Of a DNA stretch of 64,000 nucleotides, positions 12,189-24,524 are shown one piece after another. The notes below the pieces were generated by a model. It ran no database searches and had not been told where the DNA came from. It worked only from the letters and a program-made list of their open reading frames with translations. The stretch lies in the NCBI RefSeq assembly GCF_000165425.1, contig NW_001799640.1, forward strand, positions 257,825 through 321,824, read 5' to 3'. Origin of the DNA: Paramecium tetraurelia (taxonomy: Eukaryota; Ciliophora; Oligohymenophorea; Peniculida; Parameciidae). The translations under genes and the position numbers were made by a program. Position 1 is the first letter of the stretch. Each line of letters begins with the position of its first letter.

Positions 12189-13144
12189 ATGAATATATTG
12201 ATATTAAATAAATTGATTAGAAGTGATAATATAAATTATCAGCTAATAATGATTTATAAATTAATTGGAATTTCAGGTTATCTTATTTATCTGATCTACT
12301 TTACCAAGTTTTTGGAGTATATCTGGCCAAATGAGATACAAAATAGTAATGTATTATTGTAATTTAGAAAATGCATTCTTTATTGTGGTCATGGTAGTCG
12401 TTCAAAATGTAATTTAAGTTCTCGTTTGTGCATATTATTAGATATTTTATTCGCTGAATCATCCATTCTTTGAATAATATAAACTAGTTTAGGTATATAT
12501 GAATTATGAAATAAGAAACCATGGCCTTGGGAAAAGAACAAAGAAGAATGGAAAAAAATGAAAATAAAAACCTTAAAATCAATTATCTTAAATTAATCCC
12601 TGGCTGCTTTGCTTGTTACAGTGATACCGCCATTTCAATGTAGAATGGATACTCTCAGTTTTCCAAGCTACTTAGAAATTATGAAACACGTCATTATTTG
12701 TCATCTTAGCGAGGATTTCATATTTTATTGGAGTCATAGAATTTTACATTTACCAAAGTTGTATCCAAAGATTCATAAAGTGCATCATTAATACAATGTT
12801 TCAAGTAAGATATGTAACTATACTTAGTTGCCATTGCGACTGAATATGCTCATCCTATAGAATTTATATCTAGTAACATAATTCCAATTTTCTCTGGTCC
12901 TTACCTATTAGGCGATCGAATTCATTGTATAACAATTCTAATTTATGTTGGATTGCATTTGTCAAAAGCCATACACCAACATTGTGGGTATGTTTTCCCT
13001 TGGGAACTCTATAATTATTTGCCCTTTGCTACGAATTCGATCCATCATGGATTGCATCATAGTGAAAACAATGGTAATTATGGATCACAATTCGTTCTGT
13101 TTGATAAGTTGTTTGGCACTTGCATCGAGTATAAGGTAAAGTGA
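12189..13144 (+). CDS. Fatty acid hydroxylase/sterol desaturase family enzyme
   Basis: 295 aa after three introns of 22, 23 and 23 nt. It is an integral membrane di-iron oxygenase of the ERG25/SC5D superfamily. The histidine boxes are present: SHRILH (HX3H), HKVHH (HX2HH) and HHGLHH near the C-terminus. Several hydrophobic segments occur before and between them. It ends just after the family's 'FDKLFGTC' block, so the enzyme looks complete at its C-terminus. The substrate (C4-methylsterol, sterol C5 or fatty acid) cannot be told from sequence alone; C4-methylsterol oxidase is the most likely guess. Confidence 0.85.
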
Positions 13145-13204
13145 ATTCAATCAATGATAATTTGTTAACATTTGATTTAATTATTAATATATATATTACA
13201 GTTA

Positions 13205-13929
13205 ATGAATAAGTCAAGGGATTGGAATATTGTGGATGATGAATTAAATCGAAAATTAAAATAGTCACAAGAAATAAAATCATAATTAGATGACTAATCG
13301 ACTGAATAGCTACTGTAAAATAAGGATTAGAATTAGGGTATGCATAATCTAATTCAAATTTAGAGTATAATAGCGATGTAAATTATTATAAGGAGTTTTG
13401 GAGATACTATATTCTAAATGAAATGGCTATAAAGAAAGTCAATGAACTTCATTCTTAAAATTAAAAATTGCATGAATTAATAGGAGATATAGATGTAAAC
13501 CTAAGTGATATTATTAAGAAATTATAATAAGAATTGCATTTTGCTCGTGAGTTATCGTCATAAAAAGAAAAATAGAAGGACTTCCTAGGAAATTGAGAAG
13601 AGTTTTGTTTGTCCTTATGAAAAATGTAATAAACAGTATGGAAGTGATGTTTCTTTGAATTTGCACATCAAATTGAAGCATGATGGAGGCAATAAAACTG
13701 ATAGAGAAAAATTTGCAGTAAATACATCACCTATTCTATAATTAGAAAATGATTATTGAGGCTCAGTAAAATGGAGAAGTTATCACAGATATGAATATTA
13801 ATATCAAATTCCCTCCTGGTTATTTAGATGTAATTATACAATATCATTATATAGTAATTTAAGAACCAATTCCTGAACACTTAATAAAATTAGTTAAATT
13901 AAGAACGAAAGTCAATCGAATAAGATTGA
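13205..13929 (+). CDS. Small protein with one C2H2 zinc finger
   Basis: 206 aa after four introns (26, 25, 28 and 25 nt). The 25-nt one has an unusual GTT donor. The N-terminal half is Gln/Asp-rich, then an amphipathic helix region (YKEFWRYYILNEMAIKKV). A C2H2 finger follows: CPYEKCNKQYGSDVSLN then HIKLKH. The tail reads PPGYLDQFKNQFL. No family is recognised beyond the single finger. The gene begins 60 bp after the desaturase stop. Start chosen at the first ATG that opens the spliced frame. Confidence 0.65.
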
Positions 13930-14085
13930 ATTTAAATTAAATATATTTATTCTTGTTTTGAAATTACAATTTTATCATTTCTTAAATGATTATAATTCTA
14001 CACCTTTGGGTTTTATTTATTTATCCTAAATTGCTGATGCATTCTCAGAAGCAATTTAATCGAAATACTAAATATTAATTATATT

Positions 14086-15008
14086 ATGATTAAATTTATG
14101 TTTCCATTAGTTGTTCTTGTTTCGATTACACTTCAATAATAATTAACACATTAAACGTTGAGACCTTAGAAGTTAAATTAGGAATTTCTATCTGAAAGAA
14201 TGGACTGCAAATCTAATCTATCAATAATTAGTGATATTTGTAATAATTGCAAAGCAAATCATGCATACCTATTAGATGAGGAGAATTGGCTAATTATTGG
14301 AGTATATCATGAATTTGGGTAACTCTTAATTACTAAAGAAGTAAAGAATATAAAGAATTGATTGAATCGATCTAAAAGTATTACTAGAAGGGTGTCATTT
14401 ATGCAACCTTTAATTCTGAATTTATTTGTTTATCTATCTCAGATGCAAATGTAAGTTTAGAAGAATTTTTACATAAAATGTACTACTATCAATTACCAAA
14501 GTCATTTTATCCATTAGACAAACGTACCTTTATTATATTATTAGGTCTGTAAATTGTGTTAAATGTGAAATAGATGTGAGATATAATTCAACCATCAATA
14601 ATTTTACTATTACTAACTTTGTATTTAATGGCTATTCTAACACTGATCGATATCTATCAGAATTGTTGAATTATAATGTATCCATAATCAATCACAATGT
14701 AAAATTAATAATAATTGAAGGTTACCTTAAATAAATCAGGCATATTTTCAGATAACTCTCAAACAAATTAAATCTAGTTATATTAGAATGTAGTTGGATC
14801 AAAATACTTAAATGAAACATTAAAACTGCGCTTTTAGTAATTTGGTTAAGGGGTTGAAAGCTTTATTAATGGAACATTTGGACCGTATTACCAAGAAGCT
14901 CTTAATATTTAAAAGTCAAAAAATTCAAAAAGTGAATTAACAGTAAAATTTTCAAAAGAAAAAAATGCTAATAAAAAAAAATACAATTTATATTTCAGCT
15001 TTGATTGA
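14086..15008 (+). CDS. Secreted orphan protein with Cys motif
   Basis: 282 aa after introns of 23, 29 and 22 nt. The N-terminus MIKFMFPLVVLVSITLQQ is a good signal peptide. Residues ~35-55 contain CKSNLSIISDICNNC, a CX10CX2C spacing. The rest is rich in Asn and N-glycosylation sequons (NST, NFT, NVS) with no membrane span near the C-terminus, so secretion or luminal residence is likely. No family recognised. The 29-nt intron (GTC donor) is the least certain splice; other choices nearby would keep another Cys pair. Confidence 0.55.
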
Positions 15009-15242
15009 GACATATTTTAATAATATTGTTATTTATTTATTTGGCTTAATATACTTGAATAGAATTCTTATAGTCAATTTTATATGAATAATTACATTTA
15101 TAGAATAATCTTTTAGATTACTTACAATAATTTAATAAATAAAATAATGAATCGAGATAATTATTTTTGAGAAGAGTTCTTAATAAATAGAATTTTATTA
15201 TTTAAAGTATTTTATTGAAAAGATTATAACCCTATTAAAGGT

Positions 15243-18200
15243 TCACTGTTATTAATTCTCGGCTTTTTTTTGCTTTTTTAATAAATCTAAATTTTCATCA
15301 TCATCCGCATCAAAATCATCAAGCATTAGCTTTTGAATATCAATTTCGCCTTCTTGATATTCTTTGTTTTCCTCATTTTCATCTTTCTTTTTAGTATCAT
15401 CTAAATTTTGACAATATGAATATCCGAGAATCAACCTAACACAAACTATCTTTCATATTTAATATGATCATTTACTCTATTTGGATAGTTAAAAATCTTT
15501 CCTGCAAGATTAAATATAATTTTATTATCTCTTCTCATAAAAAAGGATTCCATATTTTCAACTATTGCTGATTTGATTTTCTCAGACTTTTATAATAATT
15601 ATAAGATATTTACTTCAGTATAATTAAATCTCATTGGAAGTATGCACAAATGCGTATTCAAAGGTAGCATTATCTTGACTTCTTTTCTCCATTGCTCAAT
15701 GATTTCTTCATAATTTCTACTCTTATAAATATGATTCCATTTAGCAACTGATTCCTCATCTTGTTTCTATTAGACTACTCTTAACGTTCTATAAGTGGTC
15801 TTATATTCTAAGATTTTCAAATATTACTCCATCTTTTTATTAATTCCATCTAAATCATGCTTCCATTTAGTATAAAGGGAACGTTTTCCTCTAGCCTTTT
15901 CTACTCCTTATTTTACTTCCATGAAAATATCCTCTAATAACCTATTGATTCTATTCTTTTTGATTGGTTCTTTTAGAATTTGAGCAGAATAAAAAGAACC
16001 TACACTTTGATTCCAAGTTTTTTCTATGAATTCCTCATTCTATAATTTTAGCATATCTTCAAGTTCTTCCTCATCTATTTTTATGTTAGTATCACCATCA
16101 GACTCCTCCTCTTCGCTTTCCTCTTATTTTCCTGGATTGGGAATAGTCTCTTTAATAAATGGATACCATTATCTTTTGTCATGCAAATGATAATATATCT
16201 GCTAGGGATTCTAATTAGCCATATTACCAAATCTATTTTTCAATCATTAATAATTACATATTTTTGTTATTAAAAATAATCTCAATAGTTTTATACGGTA
16301 ATTAACCAGGGTCAACAACTCTAATATTATAAAATAATAAATTATACTGTTTTCCATCTTTATCAAAAAAACGATCAATTTTAGAAAATTTGGCAATTGG
16401 GTTGGCTCTTAAAATTTCTTCCTCCGCTTCCTGCTTTTTAGCAATGGCAGTTTCTTTTTCATCCTCTCTATAAACAAAAAAAGGATTAGTAAATGTTTTT
16501 TTTTGTGAAGCTGATCCTGCTCCTTTTACAGTAGACTTGTTGCCATCCTCCTCTTTTAGTACACTCATTCTTTCCTTTGATTATTTCACTTCTCCCATTT
16601 ATCTTTGGTTTTTAAGTCTGATATTTCCATTTAAATTTTCTAATTAAATTGTTTCTATAGCCTAATCATCCTGATCTCCTCTGCCATCATCTTCAGGTTA
16701 GAAAGTAGCATTAGTTCTTGCCTTTCGCCTATTCTCCTCTCCCTCTTTTTGTTATTACATAAGAATATCATTTTATTTCTATTTTTTCTAAGCTTACTCC
16801 AATTACGCTTTTTCTAATTCTTATCTCTTCAAATCCATTACTTATTTCCTCTTTGGAACTGGCTTCTTTTTATCCTTACTTACATTACCTAAGGCATCCA
16901 ATCCTAATCCACCTTCCTTCTTTGCTACCTGTTTTTCAGCATACAAAAACTTTCTTAAGGCTGCTCTTTTATCTTTTCTCACTCTTCCTTCTAAATTCAT
17001 ATGAAAATTTTCTTGAACATCCCAAAATGAGACACCAGATAGATCATGTGAAAAAACCATAAGCCAAGCATGAAATTTGGAATTGGACTTGAGTGTACCC
17101 AAACAAACAAAAACTCTATGCTCAAATGGGATATATTTATGAGAATCTTTTTCACGCTCTCTCTTTCTGTCTTCTCTCTCAAATCCCATAAATAAACAAG
17201 CACCCAAGATTGCATGATCCTGTATAAATCCTTTTCTTATTTTCAATAAGAAATCAGGTGATCTCCAGACATCATTTGCTGAAGAAGAATCTTAGATAAA
17301 TGGAATATTTCTAACAAAATGACACATTTCATGTAAGTTTTTCATCCTAATATCTTTAGGATTAGCAAACAATTCATCTGTAGCTTCATCATTTTTAAAT
17401 TTAATATAAAACTTCTCCAAATATTTACAAACCAAATGATAATAATTAAATTGATCCCTCACAAAGATATTCTTAAAAAATATGTTAAAGGCTGCCTAGT
17501 TATTATCCATATCAAACTATGAAAAATTACTTCTCACATGTTTATCCCAAGCTTTATACTCCTTATTCTCTCCATGATCCTATTTAACTTAGAGTTGATC
17601 TGATATCTGATATGGATAAATGATCATCAGGAACCTCACAAAATTCATCTAATTTTAATTCTTCAGGTAAATCAGGAGCAAAGAACGCTTAAAATGTAAT
17701 TTAAATATGACTAACATTAAACAACCCGCTCTCAAATTTCTTAGTAAAGGTAGCTTCACGTGTGTCAAATTAATATCTCCTATTATCATCAGTCAATAAA
17801 TTTTTTTTGAATTTGCTTGCTTTTTGAATTTCAGATAGAAACACTCTGCAATATCCCAAAGATTCGTCACTCAATATATCTTATCCATCTAACCATAATT
17901 GTATAGTAATATCTGGTCTTGATTTCAATTCCTCACGTAAAGCATCTATGAGTAAATCTTTGTCTGTTTTTTAATTAATTATATCTTCAAAGGTCTTCTC
18001 TTTTCTAAGGATAGGTATCCTGAAGTATAATTCCTCATTATAAGATGGATTAGGATCATTCTTTATCATTCTGGTTGTTTTAGCCTGATCCCTCCAGGCC
18101 ACAGTCAAGTATGTGTTGATGACTCCTCTATCATCTGGACTCAACACACTGTTCAATCTATTAATTGTAACTACTAGATAATATTATTCTGGAATGTAGG

Positions 18201-19631
18201 GGTTGAGTTCTCCATTTTATGAATATCGTGGTACCTTATTAAGATTTACTCTTCCTTCAATAATTGCTATATATGCTTCATCTCTTAAACCATCTTCATT
18301 GTCTCCTAAATCCTATTCTTCTTCTTCATCATTCCCATCCCACTTCTTTTGATGCTTATTTTTCTTCTTTGGTGGAGGTACTTTAAGTTTTAATCGAAAT
18401 TGCACTTTCAAGTAATTGGTATCTTGTATTCCACGTAATGAGACTAATTTTTCAACTTTATTAAAATAGGCATCAAAAAATAATGTTACCTTCATCATTT
18501 ATTATGTCAAATCCTCCATGGTTCCTCTAAAGTGCATATATCCTTTAAGATTTCTAAAATTGGGATTCTTGGTCTTCTTAATTTGTTCTGATTCAACTTA
18601 TGGTTAAATTAGTTCATCTGTCATCAAAGTCAATTGTATTTTAGGATCATGCTCTTTCCCTTTATCTGCTATGATGTTTGATCCTTTCCAAGCTTCAAAT
18701 GTTAGTTTGTAATCCCACACCTCCTAAAACAAAACATTGTAATAGATCCTAGCAAATTATCTTTTCTCTCCAAAAGCCTTTTTAATATCATCTTGTCTCC
18801 TTATATTTCCAGATGCAATATTAATCAAAGACACTTGAATTTTACCCAAAAACAAATTCAATCTAAATCTCCTATATTCCCAAACTTCTATTATGAAATA
18901 ACGTTCCTTAAGCATTTAATATGAGAGATGCATCTCAGTTTCAAACATCACCTTAATTACCTTGACTTCACTTCTTTTTAGATCCTGGCAGATTTCTGAT
19001 TTAAAAAAGACTTCTCCACTTGATACATCTGCATACTCATTAGCATTCTTTCCAATTTAACCTATTCTGAAATTCAGAAAAATTGATAATTATTCCTTTT
19101 ATAAATTCTCCAACCTTATTTCATTAATAAAAACCTTCCATATCCTAACTTTATTATCCTCCATCATTATTAGTTCTTTCTAAAATCAAATAAAAATTCT
19201 ACATTGATTTCTAATTTAGTATCATCAAGCACTAAATAATAAGGCTTGCCTATCTCATTCTCAATCAATTGTTCTGGCCTCAAGTTCTCTAATTTTTTAT
19301 CATATTTTTCTGCTTAATTAACTTACTTCTTTTTCCTTTATGATTTTTCTTTAGAACTTATATCCTCATCTATCTAAATTTTAATGCTTTTATCCCTTGC
19401 AGATTTTTTCTTATCTTTAAAATTGCTATCAATTTCCTCCTTGTTGTTAATCAATATATCTTCCTCTTTCTGTTGCCTTGCTTGTTCTTCTTCCAATCTC
19501 TGCTATTCTTATCGTTTTAGGTTCTCTTTTTTCTTCTCCTTCTCTAATACTCTAAGATGATCATCTTATATCATTCTATTACTTATTATATATAAAATTA
19601 CAAGCTAAGCAATTGCAATAATAATTATCAT
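15243..19631 (-). CDS. CC2D2A-like ciliary transition-zone protein
   Basis: 1419 aa with five introns (e.g. 19180-19202); the spliced length is a multiple of three. Order: Gln/Glu/Lys coiled coil, then C2-type beta-rich regions (TYLTVAWRDQAKTTR with NPSYNEELYF, the 'NPxWnE' pattern), then a cysteine-protease-fold (transglutaminase-like) module with QDHAILGACLFMGFE, RVFVCLG, HAWLMVF and VSFWD. The C-terminal block has MLPLNTHLCILPMRF and a last beta-strand pair ending near VCVRLILGYSYC. This architecture and order match CC2D2A of the MKS/tectonic complex at the ciliary gate. CEP76 shares the peptidase-like fold but is much shorter. The protease-like site is probably dead, as in the family. The start may instead be the ATG at 19574, since the extra 19 residues are just hydrophobic AT-rich sequence. 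Confidence 0.85.
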
Positions 19632-19658
19632 TATATATATTTATTTCATCTCAATATA

Positions 19659-20221
19659 ATGAATAAGAAAATGAAACATTCGGGATCTATTACATTTAGA
19701 ATGCATGAATCGAGTTTGATGGACTCAATTTTAGATTCAACTACTGCAAGATAGCCTCATTCTCTATGTGAAGATTCGATTGCCTTCATTTTGATGGCCT
19801 AGAGTGCCAATGACCATATAAGAATAATAAGAGTATCATAGTATAATTTAAACAGAGGAAATTATTCAATCCACTAAAGAAACGAAAAATAGACTTCGTC
19901 AAGGTATCCAAGATTTGAGATTGAGTCTAAACAATCTGGAACACTCTCAATAAAGAGACATTCTCAATACTGAATATGAATTCACAGTCAATGTCAATAA
20001 ATTGAAATCTGTAACTTTGATTAATATTCCTCAAGAGCCTATTTTATCATATTTAGGATTAAAGAGAGCAGAACAATCAGTTTGATTAATAGATAGATTC
20101 CTTACAATAAGATTGCGATGACATTGAATATCAAAGTAACAAATTGGATAAGATATTATAATACATGTGTAGTAAGACAGGATAATATTAATATATTGAT
20201 TATGATAACTATATTCAATGA
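19659..20221 (+). CDS. Small coiled-coil protein
   Basis: 169 aa after two introns (28 and 25 nt). It is divergently transcribed from the CC2D2A-like gene, with 27 bp between the ATGs if the longer start is used. The N-terminus is Ser-rich (MNKKMKHSGSITFRM). Residues ~55-150 form heptad-like coiled coil: EEIIQSTKETKNRLRQG and FDQQIDSLQQDCDDIEYQ. No family recognised. Splicing of the second intron moves the reading into the frame of the second coiled-coil half. Exon ends are inferred from frame only. Confidence 0.55.
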
Positions 20222-20885
20222 CTATATTTATTTATTTATTTATAAAATTTCAGTGAATATAAATATTAAAACAATTTTAGAATTAAAGTAGATGTGGAGT
20301 TTAGAAACATTTTTTGTTCTACAAGACAATCATTTAAAAGTTACATTCAACAAGATTTCAGTTACTCTAAGGGAATCAATAAATTTTTGTTAAATTTTCA
20401 AGTCGAAAAGATTCACATAAAAATTTAAAGAGAAATCCTAAAGATTAACATCTTTGATAATTGAATATCTATTTTTATCAATTCTATAAGATAAATTTAT
20501 TTAAAATAGATTTATATTATTGGGAAGTTTATTATAATTTTATACATTTTTTAATGAAGTTAAAAGAGACTATTTGATAAAGAATTTATAAAAATGAATT
20601 TGTTTGAAACTAAAAGCAATCTATCCTTTCAATGATACATAAACCTGAGTAGATATTAAATAATTATTAATTTAAACCATAGTTTAAGGGAATCCTCAAC
20701 TCAAATAAATTAATAATATTTCATTCACATTCTTCTCATTATCCATAAGAATCAAAAAAGAAATAGGATAAATATATTTAGTTACTTATAAGATGTAGTA
20801 GTTTAGTTGAAAGGATAGTCAAGAATCGATAATTGAAAATTTAATAATGTTACTAGCCTTATAAAAAAAATAAATCATGTTTCTA
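20222..20885. other. AT-rich interval without a supported gene
   Basis: Very AT-rich. A plus-strand frame ending with TGA near 20461 reads fairly well (NIFCSTRQSFKSYIQQD), but the minus strand reads equally well, and no start or splice links either to a neighbour. Treated as intergenic. Confidence 0.4.
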
Positions 20886-22034
20886 TCAAGAATTAGATAA
20901 AAACACTAATTAGTTGGTTACTTAGTGACCCAAATAAACCTGTTGTTGAAATAAAGTGTTCAAACCATGTTGCTAATTTAATTGTCCTTGCTGTATTGGA
21001 CTGTAAACTACGGCTACAGGAGCTTAATATAACTAATATTAAGGATCTACAGATAAATTGAAATATATTACAAGAGAAATTTCCAAGCATCATAGGGTAT
21101 GGAATTGAAAAATATGGATTAATTGGCAATTGAGGTTAAATTTCTTGAATATCATTATAATGTTCCATATATTGTCGAGACTCTGTAAGATGCTTTTCTT
21201 CTGTTATATGTTAAGCTTTATCAATTTTAGATTGTTGATCCTTGTTAATAATGGCTTTCTTTGAGGGAATTGCATAATAAGGGTTCTTGATCTTCAAGTA
21301 TTTTTGCCTCAAATAGGAGTAAAAACGATTTTTGATCATATTTTCCTAAAGAATAAGAGATTAATATTTACAGGTCTACCAACCAAGAGGTCTTAGATTT
21401 TAGTCCACTTTGAGCCTATTTCTTGATAAGCTTTGAGGATGATGTGATCTTCTTCTTCAGTAAAAGGTTCAAACTTTATTTGTGGATTAAGTTTATTAAT
21501 AAACCTTTCTCGAATTTATTTACTCGTTTTTTCAGGAAGGAATTTAGCAATTCTGCTCCAATTTTTTCTGTATTTAGCGACTAATTTCAAAATAAGTTGA
21601 TCCTCTTCTTTAGTAAAGGGTTTTCTTTTTTTTAACTTAACATAACTAATCAAATTTACATCATCTGGCTTGATTCTTTTCCATCTCTAAGCACATTATG
21701 AAGGATTTCGATTGATCATAGAAGCTGCAATTTGAACCCAATTAGGTCCATGTAATTATAAGGAGCACTGCAATTAATGATCTTCCTGAGCACTCCAGGG
21801 TTTTCTAATTTTCTTGTTTTCATAAATCTTGTTTCTCTTCCTTATGTGTTTTTGTTTTATACACAGAGTTTCAGTAGCATCCAAAATTAACTTGTTTGAT
21901 TTGCTCTCTTACTTCTAATTTTCACTAAGTTGTATCTTTTTCCCCTTTCTCTGCGGTGAGTAATCTGACCTGATAAGTGCTCTTTCATCAACACTCTATT
22001 AGTATATTGATACTATGTTTTCAGACACGTCCAT
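20886..22034 (-). CDS. Myb-family protein with three SANT/Myb repeats
   Basis: 365 aa after introns of 26 and 25 nt. Three tandem Myb repeats at ~95-250: KPWSAQEDHQLQCSLQ...WVQIAASM...RWKRI, KRKPFTKEEDQLILKLV...WSRIAKFLP...RERFINKL, and EPFTEEEDHIILKAYQ...WTKIQDLL. A basic extension follows (NRFYSYLRQKY). The tryptophan spacing fits an R1R2R3-type DNA-binding protein or a SNAPc4/CDC5-like factor. The C-terminus is Gln/Tyr/Val-rich and could activate transcription. A nuclear DNA-binding role follows from the fold; the target is unknown. Start at MDVSENIVSIY. Confidence 0.85.
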
Positions 22035-22384
22035 TGATAATATTAATAAATTACAGAACTGATGTCTTTTTAAACTAAAATATTTATAATGTTATGTCGT
22101 TGTAGTATTATTGTATATAAGATAAAAATTCAAAGAAATTAAACTAATATGTCTACTTGAAGTGCTTAATACTCATCATATAGCATCTAGATTTAATAAG
22201 CAGCATAAGATTAAGCATTCTCTATTGTTTCTAGATCATTTGAAAAACAAACGAAATCTCTCACTTTATATTATGAAATGGAGTTGTGGGAATTGGTATT
22301 AGTAATGAATGTTAAAAATAATTTAGTAAAAATAAGGAAAAATGTCAATTACTGTAATATTTATATTATCTTTTTATATGAATA
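22035..22384. other. Intergenic spacer between Myb and GDPGP1-like genes
   Basis: This 350-bp gap should hold the GDPGP1-like 3' end and the Myb promoter. A minus-strand frame (about 22107-22380) is open, but has no usable ATG. A plus-strand frame opens ATG-TCT-ACT and meets TGA at once. No gene is called. Confidence 0.5.
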
Positions 22385-23376
22385 TCATTCAGCCGATAAC
22401 ATCACTAAATCTTAGACTACGTTATCAAATAGAGGATGAGTCAATTCTGACAATTTGGCTTCAATTTCTTGAAGTGTCAATTCCTCGAAATACTTTTTGC
22501 TTCTACAGATCATCAAACCACAAAGTTCAGCATAGGCTGGTTTCATTCCGTGTTCATGAATGAAATCAAATTGATTTCTCTATCTTAGCACATCAACAAT
22601 AATACCCTAGGGAAGATGTATGCCAATTGTGGACTAACGAACATGATATTGTGTGGTATTTCATGAGCCAAAAGTGTGTCTATGGTTAGAGATAACAATT
22701 CTATGATGTTTTCTCCTGTTATCACCAGGGTTCTTATGGGATAATTTTCAACTTCTCCAAGTGTTGCATTTTTGATGGTGGCCAAGGGTTTGATGGGGAA
22801 TTCTTCAACTGGGAATCGATTGTTATCAAAAAGTTGATCCACATAAATAAGATGCAAATGCAAATGATTGATAGAACAATTGGCTAATTTGCTATGTAAA
22901 TATATGAGTGATTTTGAGTACCTATTATATCCTATTCTCAAATGAGGGGATTGGGATATCTTGAAAAGGATGAATACACTTTCAGCTATGAATCCGCTAA
23001 GAAGTTATTGAAATTTGGAATTCAAAAATGGGACGACAATTGAATGATATGAGCATATGGGTGCTGTGTTAACGAGGATCGGGTTGTCGTTATTTTCATT
23101 CATATTGTTTTCGTCATCCACTATTTCCCCTGTAGAGATATCTACTCGAAACAGGATCTCTTTTTATTCCACATTAAGAAAGTTAACGTCATCTTCATTG
23201 AATTCTCCAATCAATTCTGTTTCAGGATCTCTGATTTGAGTGGGCACTTTGTTTTCAATCTCTAAATGAATGAAGGACGATTACTAATTGTAAATTAAAG
23301 TAGGCCTTGAATGGTAAGATGGGTTTGGTGTGGATGAATTTTAAAGTGGATCGAAATAGATCTCTTGATTTTTCAT
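22385..23376 (-). CDS. GDP-D-glucose phosphorylase-like HIT-superfamily protein
   Basis: 311 aa after introns of 30 nt (22892-22921) and 26 nt. It carries the GDPGP1/VTC2-type HIT motif SINHLHLHLIY (HxHxH) preceded by LRIGYNS, and later HEIPHNIMF, YIFPR, FIHEHGMKPAYAE and a C-terminal helix ELTLQEIEAKLSEL, all in the family's order. The reaction in relatives is phosphorolysis of GDP-hexoses, either GDP-glucose quality control or GDP-L-galactose to vitamin C. Which one applies here is unknown. The 30-nt intron is in phase and has no TGA, so retention would add ten residues just before the active site. Confidence 0.85.
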
Positions 23377-23585
23377 ATTTGTCACTCCATTTTTATTTTA
23401 AGGTGTCCTCTAAACAAGGCTTTTGGATCATATTATAATATCAAATTTATTGTATATATATAATACACAAAAATAATCATTAGATAAATTTGCTAATAAA
23501 TTATTCAAAATCTGCAGTCCCAAATGGAACATTATTAATGATAAATGATTTTTTGGATTTCTGTTAAAAAAACAATGGTACTCAA

Positions 23586-24492
23586 ATGAGCAAGCAACTT
23601 CCAAGAAAGAAATGGAAAGAAGTCGAAGATGAATTACTACTCAAAGCCATCAAGAAATATGGAAATCAATGGAGTAAAATACAAGAAGAAGTTCCAACCA
23701 AGGATTCCAAACAATGTCAAGCAAGGTGGAAGATCCTAAAAAATGTAATATATCCTTAAGATGACTTAGAAAGAAGAAATTTTGGAGAGATTGGATGCTT
23801 TGGGTGATTATTCAGACATGGACAATCAAAACCACAAAGTGAAGAAAGCCAAGAAAAAACAAAGAGAAATACCTCGGAGATACAATCCACACTTTGATTA
23901 CAATGAGGAATCCTCTAGTGAATCAATGCATCTATAGTAATTCCAATAGGCTCTAATTAAATAACCATATTAATTGACATTACTTTAACAACAGAAAAGA
24001 GAGTAGATTCAGAAGTAGGCCTAAACTTAATATTAGAATGTTTGGAATGCTATGGATGACAAAATGCTGTGGGCTGCCTTTAAAATATATAAAGGAGTTT
24101 GGAATCAAATTACATCTAGATTTCAAGAGAAAAACCCCTAGAGTTGTATGGAGAGATATTAATATGTAAGTCATTGTGTGGAATTATCGTAGTTATTGTA
24201 ATAAAAGAAGATGAAATTGTAGGAGGATGGATCATCAGTAGATATCATTTCCTCTTTGGCTGAAGACAGTTCCATCTTGGGTTCAGAGTAATTCGATATT
24301 ACTCAAAGTGAAGGAGGGGATTCCACTGATTAACAACAACAAACTGACTATAAGGTTGTTCCCCTTGGAGTTTATACTGTTTAATAGTGCCATACAAACA
24401 TTGAAAGGATCCTTAAATCATTTTCCAATCACAATTTAGATACCCTACCTGGCATACGTGAGTCAATTGTTAAACTCATATTAACTGATTGA
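23586..24492 (+). CDS. Myb/SANT protein with two separated repeats
   Basis: 293 aa with one 25-nt intron after the first repeat. Repeat 1 (residues ~5-50): KKWKEVEDELLLKAIKKYG...WSKIQEEV...ARWKILKN. A Gln-rich linker of ~95 residues follows. Repeat 2 (~150-195): WNAMDDKMLWAAFKIYKG, VWNQITSRF, ERYQYVSHC. The C-terminal half is acidic and Gln-rich. The split repeats differ from the neighbouring three-repeat Myb protein, so this is a different subfamily and not a local duplicate. Probably a nuclear DNA- or chromatin-binding factor. Its stop faces the eEF1-gamma stop 32 bp away. Confidence 0.8.
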
Positions 24493-24524
24493 TTTACAAT
24501 GTATTGTTATATTTTATATATATC

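Noticed and set aside
22568-22600. Apparent frameshift in the GDPGP1-like gene between FPR and the FDFIHEH block
   Set aside because: A 26-nt intron with GTA...TAG ends explains it exactly.
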